Source: Burkholderia pyrrocinia
Lineage (GTDB): Bacteria; Pseudomonadota; Gammaproteobacteria; Burkholderiales; Burkholderiaceae
Direction: 5' to 3'
DNA length: 64,000 bases
Assembly (NCBI RefSeq): GCF_003330765.1
Contig: NZ_CP024902.1
Span: forward strand, 868,001-932,000
The notes beneath the pieces are model-generated. The model was given only the letters and a program-made list of their open reading frames with translations, searched no databases and was not told the origin of the DNA. Below, one piece after another: positions 45,801 to 53,446 of this stretch; within the stretch, counting starts at the first letter, position 1; the number at the start of each line of letters is the position of its first letter. Made by a program: the position numbers and the translations under genes.

Positions 45801-47045
45801 ATGGATTTCGACGTCATCGTTCTGGGGGCCGGCATTGTCGGCGTGTCGTCGGCGCTGCATTTGCAGGATCGCGGGCTGCGCGTTGCGCTCGTCGACCGGC
45901 GCGCGCCCGGCGAGGAAACGAGTCACGGCAACGCCGGGCTGATCGAGCGCTCGTCGGTCGTGCCGTATGCGTTTCCGCGCAGGCTCGGCACGCTGCTGCG
46001 CTATGCGCGCAACCGCTCGGTCGACCTCTATTGGGACTACCGCGCGCTGCCCGCGTATGCGGGCTGGCTCGCGCGCTTCTGGCGTGAATCGTCGCCGCAG
46101 CGGCTCGCGGCCGCCGCGCGCGACCTGCTGCCGCTTGTCGCGGCGAGCGTCGTCGAGCACGACGCGCTGCTCGCGCGCACCGACGCACAGCCGCTCGTGC
46201 ACGACGGCGGGTGGATCGAGGCATTCCGTTCGCCCGCGCTGTTCGACGCGGAAACGCGCGCGCAGCAGCGCGTGGCCGAAGCGCATGGGCTGCGGATGAC
46301 CGTGCTCGACGCGCGTGCGTTGCGCGAGCGCGAGCCCGGCGTCGGCGACGCGTTCTGTGGCGCGTTCCACTGGCAGGACCCGAAGACCGTGTCGAGCCCG
46401 GGTGGGCTGACGAAGGCCTATGCGCGGCTGTTCGAACGCGACGGCGGCACGGTCGCGCTCGGCGACGCGACGACGCTCGTCCAGGTGGATGACGGCTGGC
46501 AGGTCGATACCGGGCACGGGCCGATTTCGGCGCGCTCGGCCGTGGTCGCGCTCGGGCCCTGGTCCGATCACGTGTTCGCGCCGCTGGGCTACCGGATTCC
46601 GCTGCGCGCGAAGCGCGGCTACCACATGCACTACCGGCCGACGCGCACGCCGCTGAACGTGCCCGTGTGCGATACCGAGGAAGGCTTCGTCGTCGCGCCG
46701 ATGGAGGGCGGCCGCCTGCGACTCACGACCGGCGTCGAGATCGCGCTGCGCGGTGCGCCGCCGACTGGCGTGCAACTCGCGCGCGCCGAACCGCTGGCGC
46801 GCGACGCGTTCGGCATCGGCGAGCGGCTCGATCCCGAGCCGTGGCTGGGGATGCGGCCATGCACGCCCGACATGCGTCCGGTGATCGGGCCCGCGCCGCG
46901 CCATCGCCATCTGTGGTTCGCGTTCGGCCATTGCCACCACGGGCTCACGCTCGGCCCTGCGACCGGGCGCCTGCTTGCCGAAATGATGACGGGCGCGCCG
47001 ACCTATATCGATCCCCATCCGTACCGGCCCGCGCGCTTCGGCTGA
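45801..47045 (+). CDS. FAD-dependent D-amino-acid dehydrogenase (DadA/DauA-like)
   Basis: This 414-residue DAO-family flavoprotein starts DVIVLGAGIVGVSSALHLQD (dinucleotide fold). It continues with GEETSHGNAGLIERSSVVPY (the TSxxNAGxI motif of DadA) and ends with LGMRPCTPDMRPVIGPAPRH and CHHGLTLGPATGRLLAEMM. It would oxidise D-amino acids to 2-oxo acids at the membrane. Next to a DauB-like reductase it could complete D-to-L conversion, as DauA-DauB do for arginine in P. aeruginosa. ATG 45801 follows GGGGAAG and is the natural N-terminus; the substrate is inferred. Confidence 0.85.
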   Translation: MDFDVIVLGAGIVGVSSALHLQDRGLRVALVDRRAPGEETSHGNAGLIERSSVVPYAFPRRLGTLLRYARNRSVDLYWDYRALPAYAGWLARFWRESSPQRLAAAARDLLPLVAASVVEHDALLARTDAQPLVHDGGWIEAFRSPALFDAETRAQQRVAEAHGLRMTVLDARALREREPGVGDAFCGAFHWQDPKTVSSPGGLTKAYARLFERDGGTVALGDATTLVQVDDGWQVDTGHGPISARSAVVALGPWSDHVFAPLGYRIPLRAKRGYHMHYRPTRTPLNVPVCDTEEGFVVAPMEGGRLRLTTGVEIALRGAPPTGVQLARAEPLARDAFGIGERLDPEPWLGMRPCTPDMRPVIGPAPRHRHLWFAFGHCHHGLTLGPATGRLLAEMMTGAPTYIDPHPYRPARFG

Positions 47046-47566
47046 ACGCGCGGTGCGGCGATGTGGCCCAGGCCGTCGCCGCGCGCCGCATCGCGCGCTC
47101 CGGTCGCGATGCGGCCGTCACAGTTTTTCATTCTGCTGTCCGCGCTATCGAAAGGCACGCAATCGGAAATGATCTGCGTAATCGCCAAGAAAGAAATCGC
47201 GTAAAAAGAAAATCAGCAAATTCGCGATTTATCAATGCATTTTCATATCGCTGAAATGCGCAATGGGCAGCCGGCCCTGACGATGTTCGGCACCGTCGCG
47301 ACCGGACGTTCCGGCGTTACGCGGAATGTACCGGAACACGTTACTACGGGGCTCGCAAACGTTACGTTACATCCGCGTTCCGTTGCTCTTTTTCATCAGA
47401 CAATTCAGACAATACAATTCGCGTATCTCGCCTGAAATCAATAAAAAAAGCGTTATTGCTTGTCAATAAGCAGACGAATGAGTTGGTTTTTTTGAATTGG
47501 CACGCTTCATGCAATCCGTCCCCATGCTTTGTCAACGTAGTGCCAACCGAGATGGGGTAAATAAAG
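47046..47566. promoter_or_regulatory. Control region of the repeat protein with CGTTAC cluster
   Basis: This 521-bp, AT-leaning region contains no supported gene. CGTTAC occurs at 47315, 47339, 47360 and 47365, which is 128-184 bp upstream of a sigma-54-type promoter (47498-47513). That is the usual distance for enhancer-binding-protein sites. An A7 run (about 47444) and a T7 run (about 47487) flank the promoter and may bend the DNA. Confidence 0.5.
47498..47513 (+). promoter_or_regulatory. Sigma-54 (RpoN) promoter candidate
   Basis: TGGCACGCTTCATGCA matches the -24/-12 consensus TGGCACG-N4-TTGCA except for A in place of the first T of TTGC. The GG and GC doublets are exactly ten bases apart. 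Transcription would start near 47524, giving a leader of about 43 nt before the ATG at 47567. Confidence 0.65.
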
Positions 47567-49567
47567 ATGGGACAAAATCTTAAATTGACGGGTGTGGCGC
47601 TGTCGGTCGCGACGGTGTTCGGGGTACTGGCTTCGGGCTCCGCGATGGCGGGGGCCCTCGATTCGCTGTCGATTCCGCAAGTGATCGTCAATCCGCCGAC
47701 GAACAGCGTGTCGGTCGGGCTGGTTGCGACGGGCACGTCGCCGCTGGGCTCGGTCACCGTGACGACGGGCGGATCGGGCGCGATCCAGACGTCACTCGGC
47801 GATCCGGGCCAGGTGCTGTCGGGCGCCGTGGGGGCGGTGACGGGCGCACTCGGCGGTGGCGGCGGCACGGTGACGCCGCTCGCGCCGGTGCAGGGTGTGG
47901 TGAATCAGGTGACGGGTGCGCTTGGTGGCGGCAACCCGGCAGGCGCGTTGACCGGTGCACTCGGCACGGTGACCGGTGCGCTGGGTAACGTCGGCGGCGG
48001 CGCGAACCTGCTGGCGCCGGTACAGGGCGTGGTGAATCAGGTGACGGGCGCCCTCGGCGGCGGCAACCCGGCAGGCGCGTTGACCGGTGCACTCGGCACG
48101 GTGACCGGTGCGTTGGGTAATGTCGGTGGCGGCGCAAATCCGCTGGCGCCGGTCCAAGGTGTCGTAAGCCAGGTCACGGGCGCCCTGAGCGGCGGTAATC
48201 CGGCTGGTGCATTGACCGGCGCGCTGAATACGGCGACGGGGACGTTGAGCAACGCACTCGGCACCGCAACGGGCGCACTGGGCGGCATCGGCGGCGGTTC
48301 GAACCCGCTGGCGCCGGTCCAAGGCGTGGTGAATCAGGTGACGGGTGCGCTTGGCGGCGGCAATCCGGCAGGCGCGCTGACCGGTGCACTCGGTACGGTG
48401 ACGGGCGCCCTGAGCGGCGGCAACCCGGCAGGTGCATTGACCGGTGCGCTGAATACGGCGACGGGGACGTTGAGCAACGCGCTCGGCACCGCAACGGGCG
48501 CACTGGGCGGTATCGGCGGCGGCACGAATCCGCTGGCACCGGTCCAGGGCGTCGTGAACCAGGTCACGGGCACGCTCGGCAGCGGCAACCCGGCCGGCGC
48601 ACTGAGCAACGCGGTCAACACAATCACGGGCACGCTCGGCAACGTCGGCGGCGCGGGGAGCCCGCTCGCGCCGGTGCAAGGCGTCGTCACGCAGCTCGCG
48701 GGCACGCTCGACAACGGCAATCCGGCCGGTGCGCTGACGAACGCGCTGAACTCGGTGACGGGTGCGCTCAGCGGCGCGAACCCGCTGGCGCCGGTCCAAG
48801 GCGTCGTGAACCAGGTCGTCGGCACGCTGTCCGGCGCTGGCGGCGGCAGCCCGATCACGCCGATCACGAACCTCGTCAGCGGCTTGCAAAACGCGCTGCC
48901 GACGGGCGGCAATGCGGCCGGCGCACTGACCGGCGCGCTCGGTTCGGTGACGGGCGCGCTCGGCAACCTCGGCGGGTCCAATCCGCTGGCACCGGTGCAA
49001 GGTGTCGTGAACCAGATCGTCGGTACGCTCGGCAGCGGTAATCCGGCCGGTGCACTGACGGGCGCGCTGAACTCGGTGACCGGCGCGCTCGGCAACCTCG
49101 GCGGCACGAACCCGCTGGCGCCGGTGCAAGGCGTCGTGAACCAGATCGTCGGCACGCTGTCGGGCGCGGCGGGCAACAGCCCGATCGCACCGATCGCGAA
49201 CCTCGTGAACGGCCTGACGGGCGGGAGCAACCCGGCCGGCGCACTGACCGGTGCGCTCGGTTCGGTGACGGGCGCGCTCGCGAACGGTCCGGTAGCCCTC
49301 GGGCAGGCGGCCGCGGCTGGCGGTGGCCTGCTCGGCTCGGGCGCGAACGCGGTCGGCGGCACGGCGGGCGCGGTCGGCTCGCTGCTGACGACGGGCGCCA
49401 ATGCGACGGCGACGGTCGTCAATGCGGTCGGCACGACGGTGGGTACGGCGCTCGGCTCCGCGCCGGGCCTGTCGGTCACGCCGCACTCGGGCAGCAACTC
49501 GCCGAACAACCCGCTCGCACCGGTGTCGACGCTGCTCCAGTCGCTGGCGGGCGCACTGCCGAAGTAA
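47567..49567 (+). CDS. Large exported Gly/Ala-rich tandem-repeat protein
   Basis: This 666-residue protein begins with a signal peptide (LSVATVFGVLASGSAMAGA). After about 100 residues it consists of nine imperfect units headed PLAPVQGVVNQVTGALG and carrying GNPAGALTGALGTVTGALGN. Units are 40-75 residues long and begin at 47876, 48008, 48140, 48305, 48530, 48662, 48782, 48983 and 49112. A final PLAPVSTLLQSLAGALPK closes the protein. Cys, Trp, Tyr and Phe are almost absent, and there is no transmembrane anchor, LPxTG, autotransporter or Gly-X-Y collagen pattern. The protein is probably secreted or surface-associated (matrix, adhesin-like). The function is unknown; collagen-like annotation would be misleading. 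Confidence 0.85.
   Translation: MGQNLKLTGVALSVATVFGVLASGSAMAGALDSLSIPQVIVNPPTNSVSVGLVATGTSPLGSVTVTTGGSGAIQTSLGDPGQVLSGAVGAVTGALGGGGGTVTPLAPVQGVVNQVTGALGGGNPAGALTGALGTVTGALGNVGGGANLLAPVQGVVNQVTGALGGGNPAGALTGALGTVTGALGNVGGGANPLAPVQGVVSQVTGALSGGNPAGALTGALNTATGTLSNALGTATGALGGIGGGSNPLAPVQGVVNQVTGALGGGNPAGALTGALGTVTGALSGGNPAGALTGALNTATGTLSNALGTATGALGGIGGGTNPLAPVQGVVNQVTGTLGSGNPAGALSNAVNTITGTLGNVGGAGSPLAPVQGVVTQLAGTLDNGNPAGALTNALNSVTGALSGANPLAPVQGVVNQVVGTLSGAGGGSPITPITNLVSGLQNALPTGGNAAGALTGALGSVTGALGNLGGSNPLAPVQGVVNQIVGTLGSGNPAGALTGALNSVTGALGNLGGTNPLAPVQGVVNQIVGTLSGAAGNSPIAPIANLVNGLTGGSNPAGALTGALGSVTGALANGPVALGQAAAAGGGLLGSGANAVGGTAGAVGSLLTTGANATATVVNAVGTTVGTALGSAPGLSVTPHSGSNSPNNPLAPVSTLLQSLAGALPK
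47876..49264 (+). repeat. Coding tandem repeats, basic period 132 bp
   Basis: Nine units start at the PLAPVQG codons, with steps of 132, 132, 165, 225, 132, 120, 201 and 129 bp. The blocks at about 48180-48297 and 48412-48529 are nearly identical (differences mostly synonymous), indicating recent duplication. Copy number is likely to vary between strains. Confidence 0.88.
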
Positions 49568-49873
49568 CCGGCCGGAAACGCACGGCGGCGCCGTATCGGC
49601 CGCCGCGCGCAACGGTCGTGCAACACGGGTCGCGTAACGCGGCATGACCGGGATGTCATGCCGCGTTGTCTCTTGGTTTCCCGTTTTCTTTCGTCACATG
49701 AATGGCCGCTGCCGACCGTCGCCGGGCGGCATGGAATAACCGGCCGCCTCCACCCGTTTACTACATACCGAATCCCGGCACAGCCGGCCGGCGGGATAAT
49801 GGTCGCGACGAAGTCGATCGCCCCGTTCGGCGGCGTCGTGCCGCGATGCCATGCCATGTCAAGGAGAACGGAA
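49568..49873. promoter_or_regulatory. Terminator plus ECF-type promoter candidate
   Basis: The 306-bp gap holds the hairpin at 49636-49667 and, beyond it, GGAATAAC (49733-49740) followed after 14 bases by CGTTTA (49755-49760). That resembles a GGAATAA/CGT ECF-sigma promoter. It lies upstream of the PF03640-sigma-anti-sigma operon and could be its autoregulated promoter. Confidence 0.4.
49636..49667 (+). terminator. Hairpin after the repeat protein
   Basis: AACGCGGCATGAC (49636-49648) and GTCATGCCGCGTT (49655-49667) form a perfect 13-bp stem with loop CGGGAT. GTCTCTTGG follows, so the T tract is imperfect. Confidence 0.7.
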
Positions 49874-50233
49874 ATGAAACGGATACTCCTCGCTGCCGCG
49901 CTGACGGCGGCGATCGTGCGGCCGGCGGTCGCGGAACCGCCACAGGTCGGCAACGGGAAAGTGGTCGATGACGATCACATGACGCTGTATGTGTTCGATC
50001 GCGACGCGCCCGGCAAGAGCGCGTGCGACAGCGCTTGCGCGGCCAACTGGCCGCCCGCGATCGCCGACGCGTACGACAAGGCATCGGGCGCGCTGAGTCT
50101 CGTCGCGCGTGACGACGGCAAGAAGCAATGGGCGTACCACGGACGTCCGCTGTATCGCTGGAAGATGGACCGCAAGGCCGGCGACGCGGGCGGCGACGGG
50201 ATCGGCGGCATGTGGCACGTCGCGCGTCCGTGA
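49874..50233 (+). CDS. Exported PF03640 (COG4315) family protein
   Basis: This 119-residue protein has a signal peptide (ILLAAALTAAIVRPAVA). Two short repeats of the 'secreted repeat of unknown function' family follow: MTLYVFDRDAPGKSACDSAC with AANWPP, and HGRPLYRWKMDRKAGDAGGD with GIGGMWHVARP. A pair of cysteines in SACDSAC is conserved in the family. These proteins are often adjacent to ECF sigma genes, as here (28 bp upstream of one), which suggests the protein belongs to the sigma regulon. AAGGAG upstream of ATG 49874 fixes the start. Confidence 0.88.
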   Translation: MKRILLAAALTAAIVRPAVAEPPQVGNGKVVDDDHMTLYVFDRDAPGKSACDSACAANWPPAIADAYDKASGALSLVARDDGKKQWAYHGRPLYRWKMDRKAGDAGGDGIGGMWHVARP

Positions 50234-50260
50234 CGGCACGGCGAGGCGCGAGACATCCCG

Positions 50261-50773
50261 ATGAGCTATGAATCGGATCTGCTGGTGTGGTTGCCGCATC
50301 TCACGCGCTACGCGCGCGCGCTGACGGGCGACCGGGCCTGGGCGGACGATCTCGTGCAGGACACGCTCGAGCGTGCACTGAACCGGCCGCCACGCGATGG
50401 CGGCAACCTGCGCGCGTGGCTGCTGACGCTGTTGCGGCATCGTTTCATCGACCAGTTGCGTGCGCGGCACGAGATCGCGGTCGACGACGCGACGGCGCCG
50501 TGGCAGACGATGGCCGCGCCGGCCGGCGAGATCGGCGGGCTGGTGCTGCGCGACGTGCAGCGCGCGCTGTACCGGCTGCCGGTCGAACAGCGCGAGGTGC
50601 TGCTGCTGGTCGCGCTTGAAGAGTTGAGCTATCGCGACGCCGCGCAGGTGCTCGGCGTGCCGGTGGGAACGGTGATGTCGCGGCTCGCGCGGGCGCGCGG
50701 GCAGATGCGCGCACTGCTGGACGAGCCGTCGGCGCACGGCGCGACCGCATTACGGGTGATCAGGAAGACATGA
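50261..50773 (+). CDS. ECF RNA polymerase sigma factor
   Basis: This 170-residue group 4 sigma factor has region 2 in HLTRYARALTGDRAWADDLV, QDTLERALNRPP and LRAWLLTLLRHRFIDQLRAR. Region 4 is in ALYRLPVEQREVLLLVALEE, LSYRDAAQVLGVPVGTVMSR and LARARGQMRALL. The anti-sigma gene overlaps its stop (ATGA). The target promoter is unknown, but a GGAATAAC/CGTTTA element lies upstream of the operon. Confidence 0.93.
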   Translation: MSYESDLLVWLPHLTRYARALTGDRAWADDLVQDTLERALNRPPRDGGNLRAWLLTLLRHRFIDQLRARHEIAVDDATAPWQTMAAPAGEIGGLVLRDVQRALYRLPVEQREVLLLVALEELSYRDAAQVLGVPVGTVMSRLARARGQMRALLDEPSAHGATALRVIRKT

Positions 50774-51552
50774 TGGACGATCCGCGCAAGCCTTCGAACG
50801 AGCGAGACGACGATGCGTCGGCGCAACTGCTGTCCGCGTTGCTGGACGGCGAGCTGTCCGGGCACGAGCGCCGCGAGATGCTCGAGCGCCTGCAGGCCGA
50901 TCCGGAGGAGGCCGAACGATTCGCGCATTACCGCGCGCAGCGCGACGCGCTGCAGGCGCTGTTTCCGCTGCCGGGCGCCGCGCCGGCGCTGTTCGTGCAG
51001 CGTCGCGCGCCGCGCCGGCGCGGGTTTGCGTATGCGTTCGCGGGGCTGGCGGCCGGGCTGCTGATCGGCGTCGCGCTGCATGCGGGCTGGGCGGTCTTTG
51101 GCAGCGAACCGGCGTTCGCCGCGCGTGCGGATGTCGCGTATGCCGTGTACGCAGCCGATCGCGAGCATCCGGTCGAGGTGGGCGCGGGCAATCCCGAACG
51201 TCTCGCCGCGTGGCTGTCGGCGCGAGTCGGGCGGCCCGTGCGCGCGCCGTCGCTCGACGAATACGGCTACGCGCTGCTGGGCGGCCGGTTGCTCCCCGGC
51301 GAAGCGGGGCCGGCCGCGCAGTTCATGTACCAGCGCCCGGACGGCGAGCGCGTGACGCTGTACATGACCGCGTACGACACGCGGCGCCTTGCGCCGCAGG
51401 CGATGTCGGCCGACGGCCGCTACACGTATTTCTGGTCGGATCGAGGCATGGGCTACGCGTTGTCCGGCCGTGGCGACGAACGGCGCCTGCGCGAGATCGC
51501 GATCGAAGCGTGCGGCGCGCTCGGCGGCTCGACCGACGCGTGGAAGGGATGA
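50770..51552 (+). CDS. Transmembrane anti-sigma factor
   Basis: This 260-residue protein has an N-terminal cytoplasmic anti-sigma region (QLLSALLDGELSGHERREML with ERLQADPEEAERFAHYRAQR). One transmembrane helix lies at about residues 85-108 (FAYAFAGLAAGLLIGVALHA), and a periplasmic domain of about 150 residues follows. The zinc-binding HxxxCxxC motif is absent, so redox release through that motif is not expected. The gene is translationally coupled to the sigma gene, the classical arrangement. The periplasmic domain probably senses the signal, perhaps with the downstream exported proteins. Confidence 0.88.
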   Translation: MMDDPRKPSNERDDDASAQLLSALLDGELSGHERREMLERLQADPEEAERFAHYRAQRDALQALFPLPGAAPALFVQRRAPRRRGFAYAFAGLAAGLLIGVALHAGWAVFGSEPAFAARADVAYAVYAADREHPVEVGAGNPERLAAWLSARVGRPVRAPSLDEYGYALLGGRLLPGEAGPAAQFMYQRPDGERVTLYMTAYDTRRLAPQAMSADGRYTYFWSDRGMGYALSGRGDERRLREIAIEACGALGGSTDAWKG

Positions 51553-51578
51553 CGCGCGGCGCCGACAGGGAGCACGCG

Positions 51579-52010
51579 ATGAAGATGACGATGACGAAGG
51601 TGCTCGTGCTGATGCCGGTGCTGGCGGCGCTCGCCGCGGGCGGCGCGCTTGCGCGGGCGGACGGCGACGCGCCCGTGCGCGTGCCGGTCGACGCCGACGG
51701 CGTGCAGCGGGTGGCGATCGTCGGCGGCAGCTATTTCTTCCGTCCGAACCATGTGATCGTGCGGGCGCACGTGCCGGTCGAGCTGACCGTGTCGGCCGAG
51801 CCCGGCGTGGTGCCGCACAGTTTCGAAATCGATGCGCCGCAGGCCGGCATCTCGGTGCACACCGAGCTCGGCACGACGCCGAAGACCTTTCGCTTCACTC
51901 CGGCGCAGCCGGGCCGGTTCGCCTACTATTGCACGCATCGGCTGCTGTTTTTCAGGAGCCATCGCGAGCGCGGGATGGAAGGCGTGCTCGATGTCGAGGC
52001 GGCGCCGTGA
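51579..52010 (+). CDS. Exported cupredoxin-like copper protein
   Basis: This 143-residue protein has a signal peptide (VLVLMPVLAALAAGGALARA). A single cupredoxin domain has likely type 1 Cu ligands His80 (VVPHSFEI), Cys118 and His128 (YYCTHRLLFFRSHRERGMEG) and Met133. The spacing Cys-x9-His-x4-Met is wider than in plastocyanin. It lies 26 bp after the anti-sigma gene and overlaps the next gene (GTGA), so it belongs to the sigma operon. A periplasmic electron-transfer or copper-related role is likely; the partner is unknown. Confidence 0.85.
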   Translation: MKMTMTKVLVLMPVLAALAAGGALARADGDAPVRVPVDADGVQRVAIVGGSYFFRPNHVIVRAHVPVELTVSAEPGVVPHSFEIDAPQAGISVHTELGTTPKTFRFTPAQPGRFAYYCTHRLLFFRSHRERGMEGVLDVEAAP

Positions 52011-52639
52011 TCGCCGCGTTGCTGGCCGCGAGCCTGATAGGAGCGAGCATGACCGCCGATCCCGTGACCGTTGCGCAGGCGCATTTCGATCACGTCCGCT
52101 CGTACCGCGCGACGATCCGCTCATCGGCGCGAGGCGGCGAACACACTGAAATCCACTACGCGTACCTGAAACCCGGCTTCGTCCGGATGGATTTCGTGTC
52201 GCCTCATCACGGCGCGGTGCTCGCGTACGACCCCGGCGACGGCAAGGTGCGGCTGCGCCCGTTCGGCGCGCATGCGCCGCCCGCGCTGACACTGTCGCCG
52301 TCCAATCCGCTCGTGCGCGACCGCAGCGGCCACCGGGTCGACCGGTCGGACGTCGGCGAACTGCTGCGCAACGTTCATGCGCTGCAGGAAGGCGGCGCGA
52401 CGGTGACCGAAGGCGAGGAGGCCGTCGGCGGCCGGACCGCGTTGCGCGTGTCGGTCACGGGCGCGCCCGCGCACGCGATCGACGGCGTGCATCGCTACCG
52501 GCTGTGGTTGGACACCGAGGACGGCTTTCCGCTGAAGGTCGTCAGCTTCGCGGACGATGACGACGTGCCGCTCGAAACCGTAACGCTCGACGATGTCGAG
52601 ATCGACGTCGCATTTCCCGAGCGCTTCTTCGCGCCCTGA
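52007..52639 (+). CDS. Exported DUF1571-like protein
   Basis: This 210-residue protein uses GTG at 52007, overlapping the cupredoxin stop. That start gives a short hydrophobic signal (IAALLAASLIGASMTA). ATG 52049 (TAGGAG upstream) would remove it and is less likely for an exported protein. The body, VAQAHFDHVRSYRATIRSSA, then HYAYLKPGFVRMDFVSPHHG and VHRYRLWLDTEDGFPLKVVS, has the look of DUF1571/LolA-like beta-barrel half proteins. The function is unknown. The stop overlaps the following reading frame. Confidence 0.75.
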   Translation: MIAALLAASLIGASMTADPVTVAQAHFDHVRSYRATIRSSARGGEHTEIHYAYLKPGFVRMDFVSPHHGAVLAYDPGDGKVRLRPFGAHAPPALTLSPSNPLVRDRSGHRVDRSDVGELLRNVHALQEGGATVTEGEEAVGGRTALRVSVTGAPAHAIDGVHRYRLWLDTEDGFPLKVVSFADDDDVPLETVTLDDVEIDVAFPERFFAP

Positions 52640-52695
52640 TGGGTGTCCTGATTCGTGCCCTGATTGATGCCCCTGACGGGGATGCCGGAGGCTGC

Positions 52696-53211
52696 ATGGC
52701 GGAATACCGGTTCTCGACGACATGGCGTGTGGACGCCCCGCTCGCGGCAGTCTGGGACGCGATCTACCAGGTGGACCGCTGGCCCGACTGGTGGAAGGGT
52801 GCCGTGCGCACCGTCGAGATCGAGCAGGGCGACGCGCGCGGCGTCGGCGCGCTGCACCGGTATACGTGGAAGGGCGCGTTGCCGTACCGGCTGACCTTCG
52901 ACATGCGCGTCTGGCGCGTCGAGCCGCCGCATGCGCTCGAAGGCCGTGCGAGCGGCGCGATCGAAGGCGACGGATGCTGGTCGTTCGCCGGCGACGGCGC
53001 GTGCACCGTCGTGCGCTACGACTGGCACATCCGCACGCACGTGCGCTGGATGAACTGGCTGGAGCCGCTCGCGCGTCCGCTGTTCCGATGGAATCACGAC
53101 GTCGTGATGCGCGAAGGCGCGAAGGGTCTCGCGCGGCTGCTGGGCGCGGCAGTCGAGACGGAAGGCCGGACGTTCCGGCCGCTGTCGGGGGCAGGCTGCG
53201 CCGATGCGTGA
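52696..53211 (+). CDS. SRPBCC (START/Bet v1-like) superfamily protein
   Basis: This 171-residue protein has YRFSTTWRVDAPLAAVWDAI, YQVDRWPDWWKGAVRTVEIE and VVRYDWHIRTHVRWMNWLEP. These features are typical of polyketide cyclase/dehydrase-like SRPBCC proteins that bind hydrophobic ligands. GGAGG five bases before ATG 52696 favours this start over ATG 52639, which overlaps the preceding stop. It is the last gene of the sigma-factor operon. The ligand is unknown. Confidence 0.82.
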   Translation: MAEYRFSTTWRVDAPLAAVWDAIYQVDRWPDWWKGAVRTVEIEQGDARGVGALHRYTWKGALPYRLTFDMRVWRVEPPHALEGRASGAIEGDGCWSFAGDGACTVVRYDWHIRTHVRWMNWLEPLARPLFRWNHDVVMREGAKGLARLLGAAVETEGRTFRPLSGAGCADA

Positions 53212-53446
53212 CGGCGCGTGACGACGATCCGCGCCGCTCAGCGCGCGTACGCCATCACCGCGCCGTCCACCACCAGTGCGACGCGTTCGCCGACGGCCGG
53301 ACACCGGTGCCCCGGCACGCGTACGCGCACCAGCACGTCGGTATCGGCATCGAGACGCGCGAGCACGTCGTCGTCGTGGGTTGCATCCGGACGGGCCGGG
53401 AAAAGGGTGCGTCGGGTGCATCGCGTGTCGTTGCGTCGTGATGTCG

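Noticed and set aside
47876..49264. Tandem repeats considered as a CRISPR array
   Set aside because: Units are 120-225 bp, coding, in one frame, and have no unique spacers between short direct repeats. No cas genes are nearby.
47792..49645. A 617-codon minus-strand frame opposite the repeat protein
   Set aside because: It mirrors the repeats in antisense, is Arg/Ala-rich and has no signal or ribosome site. The plus frame has a signal peptide, Shine-Dalgarno and promoter.
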